Under the pieces are notes generated by a model. The model ran no database searches. It was not told the DNA's origin and saw only the letters and a program-made list of their open reading frames with translations. The position numbers and the translations under genes are program-made. DNA of 64,000 nucleotides, from assembly GCA_905160935.1 (NCBI GenBank), contig CAJHZI010000837.1, forward strand, positions 222,501 to 286,500. The letters are read 5' to 3'. The DNA is from Enchytraeus crypticus. Its lineage: Eukaryota > Annelida > Clitellata > Enchytraeida > Enchytraeidae. This document shows positions 33,346 to 43,830 of the stretch, piece by piece; position 1 is the stretch's first letter, and every line of letters starts with the position of its first letter.

Positions 33346-34428
33346 CACATAACGAGGTCATCTACCCAAGTGTCGTGTTAGAATCGTATCCAACCCAACG
33401 AACAAAGTACTGTTTCTTTCCCTTTCTCGTTCTTGTTCTTAAAATTCTCTCAACTTCAAATAATGACGGATCTTTTTGAACTCTTTGCAGGTCTTCAGCA
33501 TAAAATTTTCCCTTGATTTCCTCTCCAGAGTAGTCTTTGAGTGAATAAGTAGGTGGCTCTGTCGGATAGCAGAATCTGACTACGAAAATTTCTTTTGACC
33601 ATCCACCTTCGTATCCCTTGCGAAACGCTTCTAACCGTCTACTTATGCGAACGGTGTCTCCGACTTTAAATTTCCACTCTTTACTCGTCCTTCTTTCTTC
33701 AGTGTCGCTCTAATAATGATTATCTACCTCGCTGGGAGCCATTTTTATACTCGTGTGATAAGTATCATTATACGACTGTACGAGTTTCGGAAGTACTTCG
33801 ATGAAACGTAGAGATTTTGCACCAGTAAAATACTTCCACATTTTACTTTTCAACGTTCTATTAAATCGTTCGACTAGAGCGCATTTAATGTCATCATTTT
33901 CGCTAGTATAATGTACTATAAACGCTGCTTCAGAAAGGAGAGGAAAATAGCGTTGAGAAATTCTCTCCCTTTGTCCGTTTGCACGTAGGTAGGACATCTG
34001 TCGCTTTCCTGTAAATCTTTTCGAAGGCAGACTTTACTTCGGGCGCAGTCTTATTTTTAACCGCCGCAGCAAATGCATAGCGACTGTAACAGTCAACACA
34101 AGTCAAGATAAATTTGTAGTTGTCGTTGTGACGTGAAATGCCGGTCAAATCTGCCAAATCCAACTGCCATATTCGATCTTGCGATCTTCGATATTGCGAG
34201 AGAAATTGTTTTAAGCCGAGGAAACTTGCGACGAATCGGTTTGTGCAAGGTGTACGCATCCTGTCCTTCGAGAAACTCGCGCGCCTCTTTCAAAGCACTT
34301 GAAGAATATTTCGCCAAGTTTTTGACAGAAGTAAAACTCCCGGCAGCTTCGGGGGTATAGTACGCGATTTCCATTGCTAATATTCTTCCCAACTTCTTGT
34401 ACGTACTGGTCTTCTCGCAGATCTGCAC
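33345..34428 (-). pseudogene. Polinton integrase (RVE-type) with chromodomain, frameshifted
   Basis: Retroviral-like integrase joining element ends to target DNA. Minus-strand frames give an N-terminal region (YYTPEAAGSFTSVKN, DAYTLHKPIRRKFPR), catalytic D in WQLDLADLTG, second D in PTYVQTDKGREF, E in CALVERFNRTLKSKMW, and after a stop at about 33708 an open region WKFKVGDTVRISRRLE ending with a chromodomain (FEVERILRTRTRKGKKQYFV, RWVGYDS). At least three frameshifts and one in-frame stop interrupt it, so this copy cannot make active integrase unless edited. Confidence 0.85.
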
Positions 34429-34505
34429 TCGCTCGTCCTTTCAATATTTCTCGACCTTCTCTCCACCGGAGGTGGAGTTACAACTGATAGTGTAGGCTGT
34501 TTTCT

Positions 34506-35019
34506 TCAACTTATAACTTTCCAACTCGCGTAGTTGGAGACGAGTTCTTTGTTGATTTCCGACGATTCGGCCAATCCTCTAGAAAATTCTAACCACCCAA
34601 GCGGCCGCTCTACTTTTTTCTGACTTAGAATATCGTTAAATAGCTCGACGATGTTAGATCCGAATATGGGCGACTGGTTATATATCAATTCGCCGCGTTC
34701 GTTCCATGCGAGATGTGGGCTTTCCTTTACTATACGTAGCAATTTCTTTGCTCTATGTCTCGAGCTTGCGGGAATAGACTCTAAGATTTCACCTTCCTTC
34801 ATCTCGTTGCGCTTTACGGATTCGCGCGAGCGAAATTTATTTAGCGCCATAGTGTAATGCTTCGCTTTTACATCGTCAAGTTCGTCGCCTTCCAATATAT
34901 CTTAAGACTGTCATATCCATTTGAGAACTCCTATTCTGCGTATTGATGGGTGTAGCTGCAGCTTGCATTCGCGCGTACATTGCCGGATCAAGCAATACAA
35001 ATTTCTTTGCATATTCCAT
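34506..35019 (-). pseudogene. conserved Polinton protein of unknown role, one frameshift
   Basis: Starts MEYAKKFVLLDPAMYARMQ at 35019 and, after a one-base shift near 34890, continues ILEGDELDDVKAKHYTMALN and SSRHRAKKLLRIVKES, GSNIVELFNDILSQ, GWLEFSRGLAES. I recognise this as a protein conserved in Polintons/adintoviruses without assigned function, possibly a core protein. Its ATG overlaps the stop of the preceding gene as TGATG (35017-35021), an arrangement suited to coupled translation. Confidence 0.6.
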
Positions 35020-35353
35020 CACGAGCTGTTACCACCAAGCAGGCCTCCCAGTATAGAAACCATGGGACCTAGCAAGGCTCCTAGAAATCCGCCAGTCTGA
35101 ATTATTCTCTTCTTTCTAGTTAAACTAACTCTGCGTTTAACGAGTTCGCGCAGAATCTTTTTTCGACGAGCTAAGGTAAGTTTTTGCTTTTTATTCAACG
35201 GAACTTTACCGTGCAGCAAATTTTGTGCGCACTCGCACACGCAATTTACAAAGTCCCTATCTAAATATCTTTTCAGCCAACTCTTCTCTGCGACTCGCTA
35301 GATGTATTAAGTAACCTCAAAGTCTGAGCGTTCTCTCTAATTCTACGAGACAT
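35019..35353 (-). pseudogene. small basic conserved Polinton protein, one frameshift
   Basis: Starts MSRRIRENAQTLRLLN (35353), shifts one base near 35275, then reads KRYLDRDFVNCVCECAQNLL, KRRVSLTRKKRIIQTGGFLG and ALLGPMVSILGGLLGG. A basic, helix-rich middle followed by a Gly/Leu hydrophobic end is characteristic of a small Polinton protein found upstream of the gene at 34506-35019. Function unknown; DNA-packing or membrane-active roles are possible. Confidence 0.55.
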
Positions 35354-35409
35354 GTTGCTCATTCGACATCCTAACTGGAATGAATGATTGGCGAGGAGAA
35401 CTGGACCTT

Positions 35410-36012
35410 TTATTTAGGCACGTAGACGAATTGCGGAGCCTCGTCTGAAAAAATGTTTGTTCTTACTCTCAATTGTTCATCTGTGTTGGGTTTTAGATCG
35501 ATAAATAGATAACCGTAAGGCTTGGATGTAGCATCTTTAAATGCATCTTCCAAAAACTTGCCTTTTGCAAACATCTGCCTGCCTAATATAGCGACTTGTC
35601 CTACATCTCTTGGGTTCTTGAAGAGCACTATGTAGTGCGTGTTGAGGTTCATGGTTCTGTTGTGTTTAGAGCTGTGACATATGTTTTGTGTTAGAAATAG
35701 TATCGAAATGTTTCTGTGATGACTGCCTTTTGTGAATATTTGTGCAACTTTTTCGTTTGCTTCATGCATCAGATCGTCTATTACGAGCAAGACGCGCTTA
35801 GAACCGTCAAATTCGTTTATGTCAGGTAAGCCTTCAATGAAATGGACATTTGCAATAGAGTTGAATACATCTTGGTAGACTCCATAACACCATACAATTT
35901 CCTGAGGAGGTGGAGTTATTATCTCGTTCGCGTTTTGAATTAGCTTTAGCGTAAATTGGGTCTTCCCGCAGCCGGTGGGACCCGATATCATAGCCGTAAA
36001 TGGATGTTGCAT
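35410..36012 (-). CDS. A32/FtsK-like DNA-packaging ATPase (Polinton ATP)
   Basis: 200 residues, uninterrupted. Walker A is GPTGCGKTQF near the N-terminus, Walker B is RVLLVIDDLMHE, and FLTQNICHS supplies the sensor-like polar motif. Such ATPases pump DNA into capsids in Polintons, adintoviruses and relatives. The family length is about 200-250. It lies between the small core-protein genes and the polymerase. Confidence 0.85.
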   Translation of the reverse strand: MQHPFTAMISGPTGCGKTQFTLKLIQNANEIITPPPQEIVWCYGVYQDVFNSIANVHFIEGLPDINEFDGSKRVLLVIDDLMHEANEKVAQIFTKGSHHRNISILFLTQNICHSSKHNRTMNLNTHYIVLFKNPRDVGQVAILGRQMFAKGKFLEDAFKDATSKPYGYLFIDLKPNTDEQLRVRTNIFSDEAPQFVYVPK

Positions 36013-36119
36013 GTTTGATAGATGAAAGCGACTGACGTTAAACGTGTAATTGGTAGTAGAGTTTTTATAGAAACACGCAAGTCATTTGCTAAGATGTTAT
36101 CTTGTTAACCAACACGAGT

Positions 36120-36320
36120 CTTTATGACTCTAGACGTATATAATAAAGCATTTATAAAAGTATATTTAAAATATTTACAATAGTCTCTATTTACATGGAA
36201 GCCACCAGCAATATCTAATTACAGTCTCTATTTACAACATATAAAAGGTTATGTACAGCAGTCTCTATGTACAATATTTACAATTTGCTCTATTATACAA
36301 TATTTACAGTATTTCCTAAT
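36120..36320. repeat. short direct repeats CAGTCTCTATTTACAA
   Basis: Three or four diverged copies of AGTCTCTATTTACA/ATATTTACA words occur in the intergenic gap between the ATPase and polymerase genes; no coding sequence in this gap. Confidence 0.5.
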
Positions 36321-36354
36321 TTTGAGAAGATGAAAAGTGCTTGGTGATGGAAAT

Positions 36355-39300
36355 TTTACGCCACACCGCTACCTGTATGGGATGAAATTTTGATATGTCC
36401 GTACGCATAAGTCGTGTATCCGTCGGCGGGGAGAATGTAGCGTTTGTCGTCGAAGGGATTCAGTCCGTCTTTTATCAGAGTTTGAGTTCGCAGAACGTGG
36501 TCCTTACTGTAAGGACCACGAAAACGAGGGCTGAATTCTGTGGTCCTTACGTGAACGTGGTCCTTACTGCGAATGCTGAAGCATTCGCAGTAAGGACCAC
36601 GTTCACGTAAGAATGAATGAATGAATGAATGAATGAACGTGGTCCTTACTGCGAATGCTGAAGCATTCGCAGTAAGGACCACGTAAGGACCACGTAAGGA
36701 CCACAGAATTCAGCCCTCGTTTTCGTTTGTTGCACGAGACTACCGACAAAAGTGTCGTGCGTTATGTGTTTTTTACGAAACGAGTTCTTAATTCCTTTCG
36801 CAGTGGACTTGTTACTTGCCTGCTTATCCGATACACAAATTTTAATATTGGTCTGTTTCTTAAATTCTGCATTGTTTTTCCAAAAATGGCATTATTTAAA
36901 AATTTAAAAAAGTTCTTTTCTGAGGGGGACTTGGCATTTTGGCGCTGGGCTGTGTTAAAATCAATGTAAAGCTTGATCCACGGACTTTGCGAGAAACTCA
37001 TCACTCTATGTATCTGCTTGCAGATCAAGCCTTTTTCCAAATAGTATTGAAAATTTCTATAATGAAGCACGTATCGGGTCTTTGGCAAGAAATTCGGCAC
37101 CAACTTTTCAATTTTTGAATTTTGCTTTCCCCCAATTTTGTCAAAAGTTCGAGTTGGTAAGGAGAGAGGAACGATTCGAGGATAGAAAGTCTTTCGGGGG
37201 CTAAGGGAAGATCGTTGTGTAGCTCGTGCAGCTGAGATGGATATTCTAAATCTACCTCTAGCATGAAACCCGTTTCGGCGTCCTCTGAGATCTGCGCGAA
37301 ATTTATTGTCTCAATTTCTCTCCTTGTTAAAAATGTAAACTTTCCAGTGGGGAGGGGCTGAGACATTGCCCACCCGTAGAGGTTAACGCATCATAATACT
37401 GTATGTACGAGTGGGCTACCCGAGGATCGTAGCTCTGCAGACTTGGGTTATTAGCTTCGGCGTACCTATGCGTAATCATAGATACGCCTCCGCGGAGAGC
37501 CGATTCGAAAAAGAGAAGGTGATCAGGCTCCGTTAAGAGCTCGATCTTTGCCTGTGTCATTTTTAAGCAAGCGTCAAAAGATAGTCCGGGGCTGGTGTAG
37601 TAGTGAGCAGGGTCAAGATCATAATTTGTTATCGAGAATGTTCGAAAATTTTCAAACACGTCAGCCAGTAGAAGGACGTCGGTAAGAAGGTACAGATCAT
37701 GATACTTTTGCTTATCCTTCAAATCAAACGCTTTCCAAACTGACTGGGCATGTTCGTAATCTTCTTTCGAACACTCTGATTCTCTCAATTTGCTGTAGAA
37801 TTTCTGGATTGGAGGTAGATGAGGGTCGTTGAATTTATCCCTAGACCTCATGTATTCATAGGGATAGACTCCTTTCCTCAAGATAAGAGGTCTTTCATTA
37901 GGGTTTGAAAAGTGACGTTTGGTATGGACAAACTTTTCCTCGTCGTCTTTCTTTAGACTTTCTACCAAAGAATCAAGGGAACCGGGAAGGAATTGGCAAG
38001 AGTCTAAGATTCTAAGATTGCCGACTTGGACTGCTATGAATTTTTCGAAATTTGTGGCAATGACTCTAATTTCGTTCATTTTGGCGAGGGAATTGGACTG
38101 CAAAAATTTTAAAAAGTGGTGCGTGTCGTAGTTTTTGGAATTGTGAAAAATGGCAGGGACAAAGTAGCTCAACTTCTCTTTCTCATCAGCCTCACTATCG
38201 TCTGCATAATATCCCTCCCCGCGTATCTCTTCCATATAAAGTGCACATTTCTTCGGTTTGTCCCAGCCCCTCGAATTAAATTTACGAGGTTTCAATTGAA
38301 GGTTGCATTTGTTACAACAAGCGGCGATAAAGTTACCAGTAACATGATCGTGATGTCTTACCTTCTTTCCAAAAGGCTCCCCGCAGAGGAAGCAGACATC
38401 AGCCTCATGAAACTGGCGAACTTCGTCGCCGCTCATTTCGTTCATTGTGACGTTTTCATTTAATATTTTAGAAATTTCCACATCAATTTCGCGCAGCTTG
38501 GCGTAAAAAGTCTCCATCACATTTTCTCCGCTATACGTGTATGCTTTTTTGTACTCTACGTTTTCATACATTCATACACGTAGTATGCAGAAGCCGCTGG
38601 GTGTATGTATTTCATCTTTGTCTGTTATAAATGATTCAAAATCACAGTATAATACAAAAGGGACTTTAAATTGTTTTTGAGTAGCTGTAAATTTAAAAAT
38701 ATTTGGAAGTTCTTCCTCCTTACGCGCTTCGATCAGGCTCTCAACGAAACTGCGTTCAGGCCCGTCTAGCTCTTCTAACCTCTCAGCCTTCTCCTCCAGA
38801 GTCATCATCAAAGACTCATGTTCAGCCTTTTCAGCCTCTGTCTGCGGCTTGGGAGCGCTGGGAGGAAAGGATATGGCTAGAGCAGGTTTCGTCCCGCAGT
38901 CACGCTGGTGCGCAACTTGGAGTTTTACGGAGGAGAAACGGTGAAGACAATATCTACAGGGGAAAACAGTATGATGTCCATCTTTTACATCATAGAATAG
39001 TTTACCTAAATTTTTTATCAATATATAATGCCTTTGTGGACAGCCGTTTTGGTCTATATCAGTTAAGAGAAGAAGGTTAACATGATGTGGACGGTCTTGG
39101 TGTGTGCTCATGTAAATTGGTGCTAGAATACATTCGTCTTCGTCTTCAATGTAGCTCAGTATGCCGATACTTATTTCAGGATTTTGCTTTTCAAATTTAG
39201 AGACCTGATCGATGCGTATGGGGAATTCGATGCCGGTTACATCAAATTTATTAAGGTGGGACCTGTAATGGTTAGGTCGCTCGGGATGTGTCTCTATTTT

Positions 39301-39694
39301 ATTTTGTTTTTCATTTTCCGGGATTACATACACCGCAGCGGCCACACAATACAAAAAGTACTTTTCATCACGATTTTTTATATTAATGGTAGCCTTTTTA
39401 TTCCTAATAAATTTTGGTGTGGGTATATACGAGGAAGCGGATATAGGTTTGTAAGATGCTACTTTTACAATAACGTCACCCACCTGATCCAATATCCAAC
39501 CAGACCCCATCGAAGTGAATTTTTCGAGCATTTCGTTCAACTTGGCTCCTGCTTCGGAGATCTGATTGTTATTTTCGCTTTGATGCAGGAGACGTTCCAC
39601 ATTAGATCTAAAATTTGCACTCGTCGTGGACTCTGCGCCATCCCCTATTGGACCATACAAATTAACCTGACTCGAGAGGTACCACTTGACGGGG
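36355..39694 (-). pseudogene. protein-primed family B DNA polymerase (Polinton PolB), broken
   Basis: Minus-strand frames 39694-38572, 38571-37327, 37366-37025 and 37103-36762 align end to end with Polinton PolB. Seen: N-terminal GSGWILDQVGDVIVK, exonuclease region FVLYCDFESF, zinc-finger-like CFLCGEPF with HHDHVTGNFIAACCNKC, YHDLYLLTDVLLLADVFENF, SALRGGVSMITHRYAEAN, motif A around SYIQYYDA, and NFFKFLNNAIFGKTM. An in-frame TGA at 38572 directly precedes an ATG. The sequence then enters a palindrome (36496-36726) and resumes only with the last motif FDDKRYILPADGYTTYAYGH; the region that should hold motif C (DTDS) is absent. A TTTACAG acceptor at 39695 suggests an upstream exon. Confidence 0.82.
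36496..36726. repeat. nested palindromes built from GTGGTCCTTAC
   Basis: The word GTGGTCCTTAC or its inverse occurs about nine times. Palindromes: 36496-36520; a perfect one with 32-bp arms at 36546-36577 / 36580-36611; another at 36637-36684; and outer arms of 36 bp at 36518-36553 / 36691-36726. A (GAAT)n run lies at 36611-36636. The block interrupts PolB. Confidence 0.9.
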
Positions 39695-39908
39695 CTGTAA
39701 ACATGAAATTATTAGTACGCGACATATAATTAAAAGTTACTTAGTGTACTAGTAGAGTTTAATTGCTATATTGAAGAGAAGTATGGATTTCATAGTTCAT
39801 ATTTAAAGAGTTAAGAAATGTACATGTATAGTTAATGTTTATGATAAGAAAGTGTATAGTTTACTGATATTATATTATAAGAAGTGTTGGAAAATGAGAC
39901 TTTATTAG

Positions 39909-41513
39909 TTAAATTTTGTAGCACTCATACCCATGCGTATCTAGATCCTCCTGTAAGATTTGTTCGATAGCATCACGTCTAGCCTCTATGCCATCTCGCA
40001 ATCCTTCCTGTTCACTGAACGGTTGAAGGGAGTAAGTTCTGAATGTAGTTATAGGGGCTGATGAACCACCACCACCTCGTTGTATCAGTTTATTTTCACA
40101 TCTTTTGCAGATCTTTGACCCAAGATTGAAGCAGGCTTCTCTTAGCCTACGCCTGCAGGAGATGCACCACATCTTGGTGACGCAGGAGACATATGTTTTG
40201 TCTCTGGGGGAGATTGCAATGGCAGTCGTCTGTAAAATATAATTATTCCGAATTAGGATCGTTTTATAGGATATGCAAAATTAAGAAAGTATAAAAAGAG
40301 CGCAAGATATGTTTATTGAAATTGAATAAGAAGATAGTGTAGTATGAATACGTTACTAGCAAGAATGATATGTTTATAAAAATTATACTTACTACATGTA
40401 GAACTTTTATCTGGAGGAGAACTTGGATCGGGACTTGGTGCAGACGTTGGTTCATCTTCAGGACCTGTTTAGAAAATACAGCATAAAACTATTTGTGATA
40501 CCAGAATTTGGAATAAAATACATTATGAAAATACCGTGTAATGTGTAGACATTATATACATTATACTGTAACATAAAAACAGTAGAAGATTGATATAAGA
40601 AGATAGTAGAAGTTTGATAAAATATAGTAAAAGATTGATATATTATATTAAGATATTTTTAAGTAGCAGAATTTTAGTAAAGTCATATCACTTACATTTC
40701 CAAAGGATGGGGTCATATCCCCGCATCACGAACTCAAATAGAGAGAGCCCCTGTGGTATTTCATCATCGGATGATGGATCAGGTTGCACGGTTGCTGGGA
40801 GCCACTGAATATCATCTGCAGCGGCCGAAGGAGCTTGATTCATTGACAAGTCGGCAGGTTCGGATACACGCGCCCTCTTGCGTTCGACTTCGTTAGGAGT
40901 CTCCTCATCCGCAGCTCTCTTTTGAGTTACGGAGCTTTCTCCATCCGCGGCCCTCGCTAGGGACTCGGGGCTTTCACCCGCAGCGTGAGCTATGGCTTTT
41001 TCAAGCTCCTATTTTAGAAGAAGTTAATTGATACTAAAGATCAGTTAATAAGATGGATCTTATCATATCAATGCTATATGATAACTAACAGTGGAGAGAG
41101 TCAATAATATGTATTACAATACAACAAATGGCTATCTCTTGAAATCTGTATACACAATTGATGAATGCAATGGAAATCTACCGTTACAGTTCTAAAAGGG
41201 ATAAAATTGACTTTTAATATCAACCATGGATGATATAATAAAGGTTTAACGCTTGCTTCCTCTGCTATGTAGGATAAATAATGGATAATATATTTCTTAA
41301 TATATTTCAATCTATTCGTATGTGTGACAAACTGTTATTAAAAAGTTTTAGAAATTCCATAAGTTAAAAAATAATAAATAATTTATTGACAATTAAATTT
41401 TAAATTCACTGAAAATTATACTTCAAAATTCTACGTACCTCTTCGTAGCGATTGAGAACCGCCACGAACTCTTCGAAAGCAGCCACGTCATCAGCAGACA
41501 GATACGTAGACAT
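39909..41513 (-). CDS. unknown multi-exon gene at the Polinton right end
   Basis: Exons by eye: A 41513-41439 (MSTYLSADDVAAFEEFVAVL..., donor GAG|GTACGT), B 41008-40696 (ELEKAIAHAAGESPE, KRARVSEPAD, QGLSLFEFVMRGYDPILWK, donor T|GTAAGT), C 40464-40393 (Pro/Ser/Asp-rich), D 40229-39909 (VSCVTKMWCISCRRR, SKICKRCENK, zinc-ribbon-like cysteines). A joins B in phase; B joins C in phase, but C to D leaves D out of its long open frame, so one splice site is wrong or there is an indel. Basic KRAR suggests a nuclear protein. The mini-exon MAANQ in the right TIR would also join exon B in phase. Not recognised. Confidence 0.45.
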
Positions 41514-41841
41514 AATGCTAAGTTAGTTTCACTACTACTGTAGAAAGAGAATCTCTGGAAGGTAACTTTGCGAATGACCTCTACTTACAATGTTTGTGGT
41601 TTTTATAGAGTGGTGAAGGGGCCATGTGGTTTATATCAAACAAATTGATGAACCAATTAGTTTAAGTGACATAGTCATATGATCTATTGTGCACTATGAT
41701 TCTTCGGGTCAATTAGAATTTAGAAATTAGGGGGTGTGTTTTATCAACTAGAGAATTTTTAGGATATGTTTTTATCTAGTACAACATTATGTGGGCGTGT
41801 TTCTATTAAGTTTAAAATTACTAGGGTGTGTTTAAAACAAA

Positions 41842-42486
41842 TAAAAATATTATTACAGAGATAAAATCTCTTAAGTACAGCTAAGATATTTATACAAGTT
41901 CTACAACTCGTAAAATAATTACAATACAATAATACAGTAAAGGTAAAAATTATAAAATAATAACTTACTTGATTAGCAGCCATGACGATTAGATTGAAAA
42001 CGTTTGTGTGAATTAATGATCGATGCAATTTTACTCGCATTTTATTCAGTTTTACTGTAACTTTGACCTAATTAGTCAGGATGAAATAGTTTAATTATTT
42101 ATAATACAGTGAATCATCTGGTGAGAAACCCCTTGCTCCTCATAATAACAACGAATCATTTAGTTTGTCAAAAATTGGTTTGACCTACTTACATTTACTG
42201 ATATTCGGGCTAATTAGTAACATCCCACTTAAGTGTTCGCATCGGGTTAATTAGTAACATCTGGTTTTCACATGATGTACTTAAGCGAGGACAATCGCTC
42301 AACTCGGGCTAACTAGTAACATCCACTTAAGTGTACACGTGACGCATACATCCATTAATACTGCGGGCTAATTAGTACGGGCAAGCATGTGTATGTGGGC
42401 GGATTAACTAGGTCAGCGCTTGATTCACTAATGCACTTAGGGGCTCAAGGTCAAATGTGGGGAAGGACTCCCAATATCCTTCTACT
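41842..42486. repeat. Polinton right terminal inverted repeat
   Basis: Inverse of 28961-29598. Contains, on the minus strand, the mini-exon ATG GCT GCT AAT CAA followed by GTAAGT (41983-41963), matching the left-end mini-exon in position. Confidence 0.88.
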
Positions 42487-42951
42487 GGTCTTCGTCTGGG
42501 CACTACCTTATGTGAGCCACACAACTGCATTTGTGGTGTCTCAGTCAATGCGTTAGGCATTCACGGCCTGTCGTGCAAGCGTAGTGCCGGCAGAATCAGC
42601 AGACATCAGTTCATAAACGACTTGATCTGGCGCGCCCCGAGTCGAGCGAATATCCCAGCCATTAAAGAGCCCCTGGGATTGATCCGCACTGATGGTAAAC
42701 GTCCAGACGGTGTCTCTCAAATTCCATGGGCAGAGGGGAAGTGTGTTAGCTGGGACGTCACTCTTACGGACACTTTCTCAGTAAGCAATCTCGGCCTTTC
42801 TTGCGCTGCTGCTGGTGCTGCAGCGCAGGCCGCGGCTAATAGGAAAACTCTGAAGTATGCCGAAATCTCTGGCAACTATATCTTCATGTCTATTGCCTTT
42901 GAGACCCTGGGGCCCATCAACTCTCTCGCATCAGACTTTATTGACTTTTAA
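42487..42951 (+). pseudogene. reverse transcriptase element, 3' part with PD-(D/E)XK-like domain
   Basis: After the second GGTCTT the RT frame resumes: RLGTTLCEPHNCICGVSV, a zinc-binding-like C-x-C...HGLSC cluster, RHQFINDLI, then TDGKRPDGVSQIPWAEGK and VSWDVTLTDT. The PD followed 15 residues later by D resembles the restriction-like endonuclease of R2-type non-LTR elements, which nicks the target DNA. The plus-strand frame ends at 42951 because the last part of the gene is inverted (see 42952-43144). 155 codons. Confidence 0.7.
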
Positions 42952-43144
42952 AAAAGCGATTAAAATAATTCCTCTGCACTCTGGGAAGCCGCTTTAGCCA
43001 AAGTGCCACTGAAGCAGACTGCATTGAATCGCTGGAGAGCATAGACAGTCGCTGCCACAGAAAAGATTTTTCGCGCTTATCACCAGTAATGGCGCTGGTC
43101 CTCCTGCCTATTTCGTCAATAAAGTCTGATGCGAGAGAGTTGAA
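42952..43144 (-). pseudogene. inverted C-terminal end of the RT element
   Basis: On the minus strand, NSLASDFIDEIGRRTSAITG, DKREKSFLWQRLS and, one frame over, LQRFNAVCFSGTLAKAAS to a stop. This is the natural continuation of the plus-strand frame that ends PINSLASDFID. The 29 bases 42917-42945 recur inverted at 43115-43143, marking the fold-back junction. Confidence 0.7.
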
Positions 43145-43348
43145 CCTAGCGCAGTAGTGAAAAATGTTGAGCCCCCCCATAGAATTTTTTCTGCTTGCGT
43201 CACATGTCACGAAAAAGGCATAATAAGGCGTAACAAGGCGTACTTTGGCGAAGAAGGCATAATAAGGCGTACTTAGTAAGCAAAAAATGTGTACTATCAA
43301 AAAAGAATTTCGGGCCACCCCTTAACAAATTTCTGGATCCGCCCCTGC
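43145..43348. repeat. dispersed repeat with GGATCCGCCCCTG edge, second copy
   Basis: GAGCCCCCCCATAGAATTTT ... TTTCGGGCCACCCC ... CTGGATCCGCCCCTG matches 20255-20360 in order. It contains internal repeats of GGCATAATAAGGCGTA at about 43217-43275. Confidence 0.6.
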
Positions 43349-43830
43349 TCGCCATCACAATTTAAATGACTTAATATGGCGAGCACTTTCAAGAGCAGGC
43401 ATCCCTTCCTCTAAGGAACCAAGTGGGTTGTCCAGATCAGACGGCAAGCGTCCGGACGGCATGACTTTAGTGCCCTGGTGCAACGGTTAATGTGCCGTAA
43501 GGGACGTCACGGTCATTGACACTATGGCAAACTCCTACCTGAATACGACTTCAGTCACAGCCGGTGGAGCTGCTGTTCATGCCGACTCTATGAAGTTGGA
43601 TAAATACCGTGATCTGTCCTTAGGGTATGAAGTTGTTCCGGTGGCATTGAAACCATGGGCCCGATGAATCCCGAAGGAGTTGACTTTATTAATGGTATAG
43701 GCAGACTTATTGCAGAGCAAACCGGCGATAAGCGAGAGACATCTTTTCTTTGGCAAAGGCTTTCCAAGACTTTGCAAAGATTTAATGCAGTCTGCTTCAA
43801 CAATTCTTTTTAGCCTATTGATGACCTCGA
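43349..43830 (+). pseudogene. second, diverged fragment of the RT-element C-terminus
   Basis: Broken plus-strand frames read [57 protein letters not shown], then KPAISERHLFFGKGF and ending in the LQRFNAVCFNNS motif. Same family as 42487-43144 but a different copy, with several stops. The catalytic-like PD and D are both present. Confidence 0.6.

Larger units (their letters stand above)
28961..42486. mobile_element. Polinton/Maverick, 13.5 kb, with TIRs and target duplication
   Basis: Ends start AGTAGAAGGATATTGGG and its inverse, followed by long TIRs and a 6-bp target duplication. Genes: one on the plus strand near the left end (PC4-like) and the rest on the minus strand in the order unknown right-end gene, PolB, packaging ATPase, two small conserved proteins, integrase, membrane protein, minor capsid, core protein, major capsid, protease. 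This is the Polinton gene set. Frameshifts in at least six genes and loss of PolB motif C show a non-autonomous, decaying copy. Confidence 0.93.

Noticed and set aside
39184-39729. 181-codon plus-strand frame
   Set aside because: Antisense to the PolB N-terminal region; hydrophobic composition is typical of a shadow.
28961-42486. Interpretation as an integrated active virus
   Set aside because: Frameshifts in integrase, minor capsid and other genes and loss of the polymerase motif C region indicate a decayed transposable copy; TIRs and target duplication fit a Polinton.
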